DNA of 64,000 bases, from positions 682,001-746,000 of the forward strand of contig CANMQI010000001.1 in assembly GCA_947499955.1 (NCBI GenBank), in the 5' to 3' direction. Source of the stretch: an uncultured Granulosicoccus sp. (GTDB taxonomy: Bacteria; Pseudomonadota; Gammaproteobacteria; Granulosicoccales; Granulosicoccaceae). The notes under the pieces were generated by a model. The model searched no databases and was not told the origin of the DNA. It saw only the letters and a list, made by a program, of their open reading frames with translations. Positions 43,455 through 51,441 of this stretch are shown piece by piece. The position numbers and the translations under genes were made by a program. Numbering within the stretch: position 1 is the first letter of the stretch; each line of letters begins with the position of its first letter.

Positions 43455-45041
43455 ATGACAACCACAACTCCAGACTCACCAGCTAACCCTACAGAGAATG
43501 CTGGAATCAGCACCTTTCGAGAACTCGGACTGCCGGAACAACTACTCAAGGCAACCGACGAACTCGGGTTCGATACCTGCACTGAAATCCAGGGACTCTC
43601 CCTGCCCGTCATCGCCTCCGGCCAGGACATTGCCGCACAGGCACAGACCGGAACCGGCAAGACCGCAGCCTTTCTGCTGGGCAGCTTCGCGCGTCTGCTC
43701 ACACAGGATGGAGGCGAGAGACGCAAAGATCAACCACGCATGCTGGTGATTGCCCCCACGCGTGAACTGGCCATGCAGATCAAGAAGGATGCCGACTCAC
43801 TGGGAGCCCATACCGGGCTCAAATGCGCGGTGGTCTATGGCGGCATCGACTACGACAAGCAGAGAAAGGAACTGGCCGATGGCGTGGATGTGCTTATCGG
43901 CACCCCGGGACGCCTGATTGACTATTTCAAGCAGAAGATCTTCGACCTGAAGAAGCTGGAAATCATCGTGCTCGATGAAGCCGACAGAATGTTCGATCTG
44001 GGCTTCATCGCCGACATCCGTTTCCTGCTACGCCGCATGCCGCCTCCCGGGGAACGCCTGAGCATGCTGTTCTCGGCCACCTTGTCGCATCGCGTCATGG
44101 AGCTGGCCTATGAACACATGGACAACCCGGAAGCGATCAAGACCGAAACCACCGGCGTCACGGCAGACGGTGTCAAACAGGCACTCTATCAGCCGGCAAC
44201 CGACGAGAAGATACCGCTGTTGCTCGGCCTGCTGGGCACACTGAAGCCTGCCCGCGCCATCGTCTTCGTCAACACCAAACGTGCTGCCGAGAAAATCGAA
44301 AGCTATCTGCTGGGCAATGACATTGCCTGCGGCACTCTCTCCGGCGATGTGCGGCAGAGCAAACGCCAGAAGATACTGGCCGATTTCACCTCCGGCCAGC
44401 TGCCGCTGCTGATTGCCACCGATGTGGCTGCTCGCGGCCTGCATATCGACGATGTCAGCCATGTATTCAACTACGATCTGCCGCAACAGGCGGAAGACTA
44501 TGTGCATCGCATCGGTCGAACAGCCCGAGCCGGGACCCAGGGCGTTGCGGTCAGCTTCGCCTGCGAAAACTATTCCTTCTCGCTACCCGAGATTCAGGAA
44601 TACATCGGGCAGAGCATTCCTCTGGAAATGATCACCGACGAACTGCTGGTCGAACCCAAACCGCCCAAACGCATCGAGCGTGACCGTGTAGGCGATACGC
44701 ACGGCGGCAGAAATGGCAAAAGTGGGAAGCCGGGGCACAACAACCGAAGTGGTGGTGGCCGCAGCGGTAGCAGCAATAGCCGAAGTCGCAGTGGCGGCAA
44801 CGGTAGCAGCAGCCGTGGCGAGCGATCCGACAAGCCCGCCCCTGCCAGGGCAGAGAGTGCTCCTGCAGCCTCCGGGGATGCAAATCCGGCAGTCAAGACG
44901 CAGGATGCTGCCAGTGCGGATGCCCAGAAGCCTCGTCGCCGACGCAGAAGACGCAAGTCACCGGCTACCGGTGAATCAGCCGGCCAGACAGGCTCAAGCG
45001 CCACGTCCGGCGATGACAAGGCACCCGGCAAGGATCAATAG
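43455..45041 (+). CDS. rhlB: ATP-dependent RNA helicase RhlB-like, with basic C-terminal tail
   Basis: 528 aa from the ATG at 43455. DEAD-box core: Q motif region FRELGLPEQLLKATDELGFD, AQTGTGKT (I), PTRELAMQI (Ia), DEAD (II), SAT (III), and HRIGRTARAG (VI). E. coli RhlB is about 420 aa. The extra 110 residues form a Gly/Ser/Arg-rich tail followed by KPRRRRRRRKSPA, likely to bind RNA. RhlB unwinds structured mRNA for the degradosome. The synteny with trxA and rho, facing the opposite way, supports the name. A frame extension to 43374 exists but is unlikely. Confidence 0.9.
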   Translation: MTTTTPDSPANPTENAGISTFRELGLPEQLLKATDELGFDTCTEIQGLSLPVIASGQDIAAQAQTGTGKTAAFLLGSFARLLTQDGGERRKDQPRMLVIAPTRELAMQIKKDADSLGAHTGLKCAVVYGGIDYDKQRKELADGVDVLIGTPGRLIDYFKQKIFDLKKLEIIVLDEADRMFDLGFIADIRFLLRRMPPPGERLSMLFSATLSHRVMELAYEHMDNPEAIKTETTGVTADGVKQALYQPATDEKIPLLLGLLGTLKPARAIVFVNTKRAAEKIESYLLGNDIACGTLSGDVRQSKRQKILADFTSGQLPLLIATDVAARGLHIDDVSHVFNYDLPQQAEDYVHRIGRTARAGTQGVAVSFACENYSFSLPEIQEYIGQSIPLEMITDELLVEPKPPKRIERDRVGDTHGGRNGKSGKPGHNNRSGGGRSGSSNSRSRSGGNGSSSRGERSDKPAPARAESAPAASGDANPAVKTQDAASADAQKPRRRRRRRKSPATGESAGQTGSSATSGDDKAPGKDQ

Positions 45042-45222
45042 CCGCTTTCTGCGCGAACCCGGTGCCGTGGCAAAAGCGTGGCACCTGTCACCAAAAGCAG
45101 TAGACTGACCGTGGACAGTCGGTATCGACACGCCTTTCCAGCGGCCACGATGACAACGCTGCCGGGTGACTTGAGCGAACAGGTACCGGCCTGTCTCCAC
45201 CGATGATTCAAGAGGCAGGAAC

Positions 45223-45426
45223 ATGGCGACCGGTACAGTCAAATGGTTCAACGAAGCCAAAGGCTTCGGATTTCTGACGCAGGACGATGGCGGCGAGGAC
45301 GTCTTCGTGCATTTCTCGGCCATTGAAGGCGAAGGCTTCAAGACACTGAACGAAGGCCAGAAGGTCACCTTCGAAGTCGAGGCTGGCGCCAAGGGGCCAC
45401 AGGCAACCAGCGTGATTGCACAGTAG
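45223..45426 (+). CDS. cold-shock domain protein (CspA family)
   Basis: 67 aa, one OB-fold. RNP1 KGFGFL and RNP2 VFVHF are present. [18 protein letters not shown] begins the protein. Such proteins melt RNA structure; only some are cold-induced. The 182 bp before it, after rhlB, may hold its promoter, but no cold-box could be recognised. The 5' leader is short. The stop is 136 bp before pcm. Confidence 0.95.
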   Translation: MATGTVKWFNEAKGFGFLTQDDGGEDVFVHFSAIEGEGFKTLNEGQKVTFEVEAGAKGPQATSVIAQ

Positions 45427-45485
45427 GTTTCGACCTGTGAAGCAAGCTTGTTACAGCGTGGTACGACTGGAAGGGCCGCTTGCCC

Positions 45486-45491
45486 TATAAT
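45486..45491 (+). promoter_or_regulatory. -10 element upstream of the pcm operon
   Basis: Perfect TATAAT, 72 bp before the pcm start. No clear -35 is found at the expected spacing. Likely the promoter of the pcm-tolC-lpxL-waaA run. Confidence 0.4.
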
Positions 45492-45562
45492 TCGTCCAGA
45501 ATGGCGCTCATTGATGGCCGTGCGAGCGCTTCGGATTCGCACTCAGACAATCTGGCACTCCA

Positions 45563-46225
45563 ATGGATCTACAGCAAGCCCGCAGCAACATGATCGAACA
45601 ACAGGTGCGTCCCTGGGACGTACTCGATCAACGTGTACTCGATGTCCTGTCGGAAATACCTCGAGAAGACTTTCTGGACCCGGCATACCAGGGTGTTGCC
45701 TACAGTGATTTCCAACTACCGATAGGTCATGGCCAGCGCATGTTCAAGCCGACTCTGGACGGACGTCTGTTGCAGTCGCTGCAGCTGGAAGTCACGGACA
45801 GCGTCCTCGAGATCGGCACGGGTAGCGGCTATCTGACTGCCTGCCTGGCGCGCCTGGGTGGCCAGGTCGACAGCATCGAGATCATTGCAGAGCTGGCGCA
45901 GAGTGCTGCGGCTCGTCTGGAGAGGCTCGGCATCAGCAATGTGGCCGTCCTGCAGCAGGACGCCACGGCACAATGGGATGCTCGGGACGGTTACGATGCC
46001 ATCGTCATCGGCGGGGCCGTGCCTTCAATCCCTGACTTCTACCGCCAGAAAATGAACATCGGCGGTCGCCTGTTCGCCATCCTTGGTGAGAACTCCAGCC
46101 CTGCCATGGAGGCGGTCCTGCTCACTCGTGTTCGCGACACGGAATGGAGCCAGGAAAGCCTGTTTGAAACTCGCGTAGACCCTCTGGTCAACGTCGACTC
46201 CGAATCACCCAGCTTCGTGTTCTAG
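45563..46225 (+). CDS. pcm: protein-L-isoaspartate O-methyltransferase
   Basis: 220 aa. SAM-binding motif EIGTGSGYLTACLARLG and the upstream M-x-Q-Q-(V)-R-P opening (SNMIEQQVRPWDVL) are those of PIMT; the VDSIEIIAELAQSA and DAIVIGGAVPSIP segments fit as well. It repairs isoaspartyl residues in aged proteins. Here it is the first of a four-gene envelope operon, directly followed by the TolC-like gene (the stop TAG is joined to the next ATG). The tie to tolC occurs in many gammaproteobacteria. Confidence 0.9.
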   Translation: MDLQQARSNMIEQQVRPWDVLDQRVLDVLSEIPREDFLDPAYQGVAYSDFQLPIGHGQRMFKPTLDGRLLQSLQLEVTDSVLEIGTGSGYLTACLARLGGQVDSIEIIAELAQSAAARLERLGISNVAVLQQDATAQWDARDGYDAIVIGGAVPSIPDFYRQKMNIGGRLFAILGENSSPAMEAVLLTRVRDTEWSQESLFETRVDPLVNVDSESPSFVF

Positions 46226-47584
46226 ATGACTCCCGTGAAAACCCTGACCGACCCTAATCCGAAGCAGCCGCGCTTCGCCGTCAGCCTGGTATGTTCAGCC
46301 CTGCTCAGCCTGCCCATGCTGTGGAGCAGCGCTGTCAACGCCGCCGACCTCGAAGAGGTCTATGAACAGGCGCGGCAGTATGATGCCGAATATTCCGCAG
46401 CCCGATATGATCTGGAAGCTGCGCGACAGGTCATTCCGATTGCCCGCTCCCCCCTTCTGCCCCAGCTGACCTTCGGTGGCGAAGCCGGGCTGGGCACACA
46501 GGCTGATGATGGTGAAAGCTCCTACGGGGAGACCGCACTGTCTCTCTCACTGCGGCAGACACTGTTCAATCGAACGTACGGCAAGACACTGGACCAGGCA
46601 GAAATCAGCGTCATGCAGGCAGAGGCCCAATACGCCGCGCTGGGTCAGGCACTGATACTGCGGGTGGCCACGGCCTATTTCGAAGTGCTGCGTTCACAGG
46701 CCATTGTGGAATTCAGTCAGTCCGAACTGGAGGCCATCAGTCGCCAGCTCGAGCAGGCCGAACGACGATTCGATGTCGGTCTTGTGCCCATCACCGATGT
46801 ACGCTCGGCACAGGCTCAATATGATCTGGCCGTTGCCCAGGAAATTGCCGCCTCCAACCAGCTGTCCACGGCACGTGAAGCTCTGGTTCTCATCAGCGGT
46901 GTGGATACCGAGTCGCTGGCCCTGCTGGCCGACGACCTGCCCTTGTTGCCGCCCGAGCCTGCCGATATCGATGCCTGGGTCGATCAGGCCCTCGAGCAGA
47001 ATCTGGAACTCACGATTGCTCGATACGCCGAAGAGAGCAGCAGGACTCAGATCGCCATCGAGCGTGCCGGCCGTTATCCGACGCTGGATCTGGTGGGAAC
47101 TGCCGCCTCCAACACGACCGAGCAGGAACTGCGCAGTGATACGGATGTGGCGCAGATCCAATTGCAGTTGAGCATTCCCCTCATTACCGGCGGGCGTATC
47201 AATGCGCAGGTGGCTCAGGCACGTGCCTTGGCAGAGTCCTCCGGTGAACAGTTGTTGGCTCAGGAACGCGCCACAACCCAGCAGACCCGCGACGGTTATC
47301 GGGGTGTGCAGGCGTCCATCAGTCGAGTCAAGGCCTTGCGACAGGCGCTCGAGTCCACCCGGAAATCTGCCGAAGCCACCGAAGCGGGCTTTCGTGCCGG
47401 CACACGCACCTCGGTGGAAGTCCTGCAGGCCTTGCGGGACACCTACAGTGCCCGGTCTGACTATGCCGGAGCGCGTTACGACTACATCATCAACAGCCTC
47501 AACCTGAAAGCGGCATCAGGCACTCTGTCCGAAAGTGACCTGCTTGCAGTCAATCGCTTTCTGGCAGAAGCTGACGCCGAATAG
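46226..47584 (+). CDS. tolC: TolC-family outer membrane efflux channel
   Basis: 452 aa. Signal peptide (ALLSLPMLWSSAVNA, cleaved before ADLEEVY) and two OEP repeats, each with long helices and short beta strands. LEEVYEQARQYDAEYSAARYDLEAARQV and GGRINAQVAQARALAESS are typical. It forms the outer membrane channel for type I secretion or RND efflux. It starts exactly at the end of pcm. The periplasmic adaptor and pump are not here, as usual for TolC. Confidence 0.92.
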   Translation: MTPVKTLTDPNPKQPRFAVSLVCSALLSLPMLWSSAVNAADLEEVYEQARQYDAEYSAARYDLEAARQVIPIARSPLLPQLTFGGEAGLGTQADDGESSYGETALSLSLRQTLFNRTYGKTLDQAEISVMQAEAQYAALGQALILRVATAYFEVLRSQAIVEFSQSELEAISRQLEQAERRFDVGLVPITDVRSAQAQYDLAVAQEIAASNQLSTAREALVLISGVDTESLALLADDLPLLPPEPADIDAWVDQALEQNLELTIARYAEESSRTQIAIERAGRYPTLDLVGTAASNTTEQELRSDTDVAQIQLQLSIPLITGGRINAQVAQARALAESSGEQLLAQERATTQQTRDGYRGVQASISRVKALRQALESTRKSAEATEAGFRAGTRTSVEVLQALRDTYSARSDYAGARYDYIINSLNLKAASGTLSESDLLAVNRFLAEADAE

Positions 47585-47594
47585 GGTTCGTCGC

Positions 47595-48506
47595 TTGTCA
47601 ATCAAAGCGCGAGACTATCTCGCGCCGCGTTTCTGGCCTACCTGGCTGGGATTCGGTCTCTTCTGGTTGCTTACCCGGCTGCCCTACCCCGCGGTCATGC
47701 GAGTCGGGCGCGGGCTTGGCCGGGTGATGTATCGCGGTTTTGCCAGCCGCCGCCGGGTAACGCTGATCAATCTGAAACTGGCCTTTCCCGAGCTGTCCGA
47801 CAGCGAGCGCGACACCCTGGCCCGCAGTGCCTTTGCACATCTGGGCATGGCAATCGGAGAGACGGCCTGGACCTGGTATCGATCGGTCAGACACATCAGC
47901 CCGGTCCAGATCACGGGCAAGGAGCATGTCGATGCCGCATTGGCCAGAGGCAAGGGCGTCATCCTGTTGCAGGCGCACTTCACCCTGCTGGAAATGTGCG
48001 CCGCCGTGGTGGGCTCCACCTGGCCGATCCGTGCGGTCTATGACAGCCCCAAGAACCCCCTGTTTGCGGCCAATCTGCTGAAGCACCGCTCACGCCACCT
48101 GGCTGGCATGATCGACAACAAGGGGATTCGCGAGATGGTCAGACAGCTCAAGCGCGGCGAGATCGTCTGGTATTCCCCCGATCAGAGCGTGGCGGCCACT
48201 CACGGTGGCATCGAGACCCTCTACTTCAATCAGCCGGTACTGACGACCGGTGGAACCGCCCGCATCCTGCGCATGACGGATGCCGCCATCATTCCCTTCA
48301 TCCCTGAACGCAAGCCCGATGGCAGTGGCTATGTCTTCGCCTTCCAGCCCCCACTGGAACTGGATGCATCGGATCTGACCCGCGCAACGCAGCAGGTGAA
48401 CGATCATCTGGAAGCACAGGTGCGTACGCAGCCCGAACAGTATCTGTGGGCGCACAAGCGGTTCAAACCGCCAACACCTGCGCACGTCAACCCCTACAAG
48501 CGATGA
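47595..48506 (+). CDS. lpxL: lipid A biosynthesis acyltransferase
   Basis: 303 aa from the TTG at 47595, which has AGGG eight bases before it. The GTG further up at 47535 would overlap tolC by 50 bp. The N-terminal membrane anchor FWPTWLGFGLFWLLTRLPYP matches LpxL (HtrB) well. The catalytic HX4E motif is HFTLLE. It transfers a fatty acyl chain from acyl-ACP to Kdo-lipid A at the inner membrane. LpxL versus LpxM cannot be settled by eye. waaA overlaps its stop by four bases. Confidence 0.85.
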   Translation: MSIKARDYLAPRFWPTWLGFGLFWLLTRLPYPAVMRVGRGLGRVMYRGFASRRRVTLINLKLAFPELSDSERDTLARSAFAHLGMAIGETAWTWYRSVRHISPVQITGKEHVDAALARGKGVILLQAHFTLLEMCAAVVGSTWPIRAVYDSPKNPLFAANLLKHRSRHLAGMIDNKGIREMVRQLKRGEIVWYSPDQSVAATHGGIETLYFNQPVLTTGGTARILRMTDAAIIPFIPERKPDGSGYVFAFQPPLELDASDLTRATQQVNDHLEAQVRTQPEQYLWAHKRFKPPTPAHVNPYKR

Positions 48507-49780
48507 GCCCGCCGTGGCGCTATCGGCTGCTGGTGCCGGTGCTAAGCCCACTGCTGCTCGCTTACACCGCCTGGCGCGCCCTGAAGGACGGAGGCTGGCG
48601 TTACTGGTGGCAGCGTCTGGGTATCTACCGAAGGCAGGCAGGCTCGACCGCCGAGACTGACGAGACACTCTGGGTTCATGCCGCCTCGGTTGGTGAAGTC
48701 TTGACGGTATTGCCACTGATCAAGGCGTGGAAGAGGCACTCGCCGTCCACGCTCTTTCTGGTCACGACCGGCACACCGACCGGCGCTGCCGTCCTGCAGA
48801 AACAGGCAATTCAGGGTCTTCGGCATCAGTATCTGCCCGTTGATTTTTCCGGCGCCAGCAAACGCTTCGTGGCGCAGCTGCCGGCACGCCGCGGCTGGAT
48901 TGTCGAGACCGAGATATGGCCCTGGCTCTACGCGCATTGTGCACGGCGTGATATCGAGCTCACCCTTGTCAACGGTCGCCTGTCGGATCGGACCAGTACA
49001 CAGTCCGGCGGCCTGATGGGCAGCAGTTACCGGCAAGCCCTGTCTCATGTGCGCGTACTGGCCCGCTCGCAAAGCGATGCCGACAAGTTCGTGACCCTGG
49101 GCGCATCGGCCACCCGGGTGCAGGTGGCAGGCAATCTGAAATATGCCGATTCGGACGCAGCAGTGATCAGCCCACGTCCGGTGAAAGGCGACTATGTACT
49201 GGCAGCCTCCACCCACGATGACGAAGAGCGGCAACTGGCCAGTGCCTGGCTGGCCAGCGATACCGACGGCTTGCTGGTCATTGCCCCTCGTCATCCGGAG
49301 CGAGGCCGCACGCTGCAACGGGATCTTCAGACGCTGGGCGGTCGTGTATCGCTGCGCTCTGCCGGACAGCAACCACAGCCCGGCGAACGGATCTACCTGG
49401 CAGACACACTGGGCGAAATGCAAGCCTGGTATCAGTATGCAACAGCCACATTTGTCGGTGGTTCACTGATCGAGCGCGGTGGGCACAACATGCTTGAACC
49501 TGCCCGCCACGCCTGCCCTACCGTGGTCGGCCCGCATACCGGAAACTTCGACGACATCATGCAACTGATGCGTGAATCCTCTGCCATCCAGGTCGTGGAC
49601 TCTGCCGAACAAGTCGTTCGCTTCCTGATCGAGGCGTCGGACCCGGCATCCGAGTATCGCGCCATGGGTCAGCGTGCGCTGATTCTGGCCGAAGACAGCC
49701 GCCGCGTCCTGCAGCGTTATCTGCAGCTACTGAATCGAGAAGCAAGCCTCGAATCCGATTATCGATCGTATATTACCTGA
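48503..49780 (+). CDS. waaA: 3-deoxy-D-manno-octulosonic-acid (Kdo) transferase
   Basis: 425 aa, GT30 family. An N-terminal hydrophobic segment (LLVPVLSPLLLAYTAW) anchors it in the membrane. HAASVGEVLTVLPLI contains the catalytic Glu region, ETEIWPWLY and FVGGSLIERGGHNMLEPA bind donor CMP-Kdo. It adds one or more Kdo to the lipid A precursor. ATGA overlap with lpxL. With kdkA only 600 bp away on the other strand, a single phosphorylated Kdo core, as in Haemophilus, is possible. Confidence 0.93.
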   Translation: MSPPWRYRLLVPVLSPLLLAYTAWRALKDGGWRYWWQRLGIYRRQAGSTAETDETLWVHAASVGEVLTVLPLIKAWKRHSPSTLFLVTTGTPTGAAVLQKQAIQGLRHQYLPVDFSGASKRFVAQLPARRGWIVETEIWPWLYAHCARRDIELTLVNGRLSDRTSTQSGGLMGSSYRQALSHVRVLARSQSDADKFVTLGASATRVQVAGNLKYADSDAAVISPRPVKGDYVLAASTHDDEERQLASAWLASDTDGLLVIAPRHPERGRTLQRDLQTLGGRVSLRSAGQQPQPGERIYLADTLGEMQAWYQYATATFVGGSLIERGGHNMLEPARHACPTVVGPHTGNFDDIMQLMRESSAIQVVDSAEQVVRFLIEASDPASEYRAMGQRALILAEDSRRVLQRYLQLLNREASLESDYRSYIT

Positions 49781-49807
49781 ACTTAACGTACCGACTGACG
49801 ATATACG

Positions 49808-49836
49808 TTGAATATCATTTGTATATACACTATCAT
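49808..49836 (+). promoter_or_regulatory. promoter of the H1-like gene
   Basis: TTGAAT, 17 bases, TATCAT. It lies in an AT-rich stretch, 36 bp before the start codon at 49872. It is the clearest sigma-70-like promoter seen in the window. Confidence 0.55.
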
Positions 49837-49871
49837 TCGTTTTCCCATTAATCGGAACAAGAGAAAAACTC

Positions 49872-50069
49872 ATGTCAAAGATATCCACCAAGAAAGCCAA
49901 GTCCATCGCCCAGAAGCTGGCTCGTAAAGCCGTGAAAAGCGTTGGCGTGAAGTCCAAGAAGAGCAAGGTTCTCAAGAAAGCCACCAAGGCAGCCCTGAAG
50001 CCAGTCAAGAAAGGCAAGAACGGCAAAGCTCGCAAGGCTGCCCGCAAGGTTGCCAAGAAGGCAAAGTAA
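49872..50069 (+). CDS. small lysine-rich histone H1-like protein
   Basis: 65 aa, with about a third Lys and a quarter Ala, no acidic residue except none obvious, and repeated AxK units (KKAKSIAQKLARKAVKS; AARKVAKKAK). Such tails bind DNA or RNA without specificity, as in the H1-like proteins of bacteria. The expected cell role is nucleoid or ribonucleoprotein compaction, but it could also be an RNA chaperone. It has its own promoter and two downstream hairpins, so it is a single-gene unit. The AT-rich upstream region contrasts with surrounding DNA. Confidence 0.75.
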   Translation: MSKISTKKAKSIAQKLARKAVKSVGVKSKKSKVLKKATKAALKPVKKGKNGKARKAARKVAKKAK

Positions 50070-50088
50070 GCCCACTTGCCTGAATCGT

Positions 50089-50114
50089 GATCAGGCCATC
50101 GTTATTGCCTGATC
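50089..50114 (+). terminator. hairpin behind the H1-like gene (first)
   Basis: GATCAGGC-catcgttatt-GCCTGATC, an eight-base-pair stem. A further GCCTGA at 50078-50083 could pair with the left arm instead, giving alternative structures. No T-tract follows directly. Confidence 0.4.
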
Positions 50115-50119
50115 CGCCA

Positions 50120-50143
50120 CCACTCGGCCGGCCGGCCGGGTGG
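50120..50143 (+). terminator. hairpin behind the H1-like gene (second)
   Basis: CCAC-T-CGGCC, loop GGCC, GGCCG-G-GTGG: ten pairs with one T-G wobble. Very GC-rich. Together with the first it may end the small transcript, or shield its 3' end. Confidence 0.45.
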
Positions 50144-50222
50144 AAGCTCGATTTCCGAATCCAGTACAGTCGTGATAACGTCACCACTGGCGTGACGCCA
50201 TAAACTGCCAGGCGATCTCGCA

Positions 50223-50408
50223 ATGTCAAAAGAAAGCGGTACCAAAAAAGCGAAGAACAAGGAGTCACAGCTGGTCATTCGGCTGGACAAGGAACTCCGT
50301 GATCAGTTTGTTGCAGCCTGCAAGGATGTGGATACGTCCGCTTCTCGCGAAATCCGGCGCTTCATGAAAAGCTACCTGCTCCGCTATGAGCGGGGAGAGA
50401 TCGACTGA
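50223..50408 (+). CDS. ribbon-helix-helix-like small protein
   Basis: 61 aa. A Lys-rich start (KKAKNKESQ) precedes LVIRLDKELRDQFVAACKDVDTSASREIRRFMKSYL, the beta-strand and two helices of an RHH/CopG-type DNA-binding fold. Such proteins often repress plasmid, toxin-antitoxin or metabolic genes. No toxin gene is beside it. Its 3' end overlaps that of kdkA by 25 bp on the opposite strand. A chromosomal stand-alone regulator is my best guess. Confidence 0.65.
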   Translation: MSKESGTKKAKNKESQLVIRLDKELRDQFVAACKDVDTSASREIRRFMKSYLLRYERGEID

Positions 50409-51157
50409 GTCAGCGTTTCCCGCCACTGCCGTTCCAGCAAGGCAAAGCCTTGCGCAAAATCGGCTCCATCCCCCGATACCTTCAGCACTGATCGCTGCAG
50501 GCGCTGAATATTGGCCAGGCACCAGCCACTGGTGGGATTCCCTTCAGGCAATGGTCGAACCCTCGCCCTGTCAAAATCGATCAGGAATACCGCCCCCTCG
50601 CCATCGAGCATGATGTTGTGGGCGTTCAGATCCGCATGAAAGACGCCTGCGGCGTGCATGCGAGCAATCAGCTCCCCCGTCTTCAACCAGGTATCGGCAG
50701 CCGGTGCCGAGCCTGCCTTGCCCGACAGGCATTCTGCCAACGTCTGGCCGGCCAGCCAGTGTGTGACCAGGCTTGCCTGGTAGAACGCTCCTTGCCGCAG
50801 CACCTGGCAGGCGTAGGGCCTGGACACCGGCAACTGCTGTCGGTGCAGGGCCAACAGGATGTCGAACTCGCGCATGGCGCGTGTCCGTTCCAGCCCGGTA
50901 TACAGATAGTGCCGGCGACTCAGTTTCTGCGCCAGACCCCCTCGGCGGTAGTGACGCAGCACCAGCGGCTGCCCCTGCAGCGTGAAGAAGAAGGTGTTAC
51001 CGCGTCCGGCACCTGCCTGCCCGGTAATCAGCTGCTGACGTGCCAGCTGCTCCTCATCGAAGACAATCGGGTCGAAGGGCAGTTGTGGATCGTTGCAATG
51101 ACGCCAGACAACGCCGGAGTGCTCTGCAGAACACTCCGTGACAATCGAATCAGTCAA
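50384..51157 (-). CDS. kdkA: 3-deoxy-D-manno-octulosonic acid kinase
   Basis: 257 aa, a small eukaryotic-like kinase of the KdkA/WaaP group. The catalytic loop HADLNAHNIML has the Asp, and LIDFDR is the metal-binding DFG equivalent (DFD). RRGGLAQKLSRRHYLYTGLE is a family feature. It phosphorylates Kdo in the inner core, here matching waaA nearby. It follows the zinc-finger gene by three bases, which follows glnE, all on the minus strand. Confidence 0.88.
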   Translation of the reverse strand: MTDSIVTECSAEHSGVVWRHCNDPQLPFDPIVFDEEQLARQQLITGQAGAGRGNTFFFTLQGQPLVLRHYRRGGLAQKLSRRHYLYTGLERTRAMREFDILLALHRQQLPVSRPYACQVLRQGAFYQASLVTHWLAGQTLAECLSGKAGSAPAADTWLKTGELIARMHAAGVFHADLNAHNIMLDGEGAVFLIDFDRARVRPLPEGNPTSGWCLANIQRLQRSVLKVSGDGADFAQGFALLERQWRETLTQSISPRS

Positions 51158-51160
51158 ACG

Positions 51161-51403
51161 TCAGGAATTGTCCGCACTCTGCGCACCGGCAACTTCGTCG
51201 GCAACCGTCGCAGGGGCTGCCGACTTCTGCGCGACCAGTCGATAGACTGTGCCGCAGTAGGCGCAGGAGGCTTCCGGCGAATCATCCAGCGGGATGTAAA
51301 CACGCGGATGGCTGTTCCACAGTGAGCTATCAGGTGTGGGGCAATGGATAGGCAATTCGTCGCGGGTGACTTCAACGAATGTCTGGGCGTTGGGCTGTTG
51401 CAT
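51161..51403 (-). CDS. zinc-finger domain protein (zf-CHCC)
   Basis: 80 aa. LPIHCPTP, SHPRVYIPLDD and CAYCGTVYRL supply the Cys, His, Cys, Cys ligands of a CHCC zinc ribbon, as in the NDUFS6-like domain. The C-terminus is Ala/Val-rich and unstructured. In bacteria its role is poorly defined. It sits between glnE (38 bp) and kdkA (three bases), apparently as part of their transcript. Confidence 0.82.
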   Translation of the reverse strand: MQQPNAQTFVEVTRDELPIHCPTPDSSLWNSHPRVYIPLDDSPEASCAYCGTVYRLVAQKSAAPATVADEVAGAQSADNS

Positions 51404-51441
51404 GAACCTCTTGACCTGTGGATGGCATTCAGAGCGCTAGT

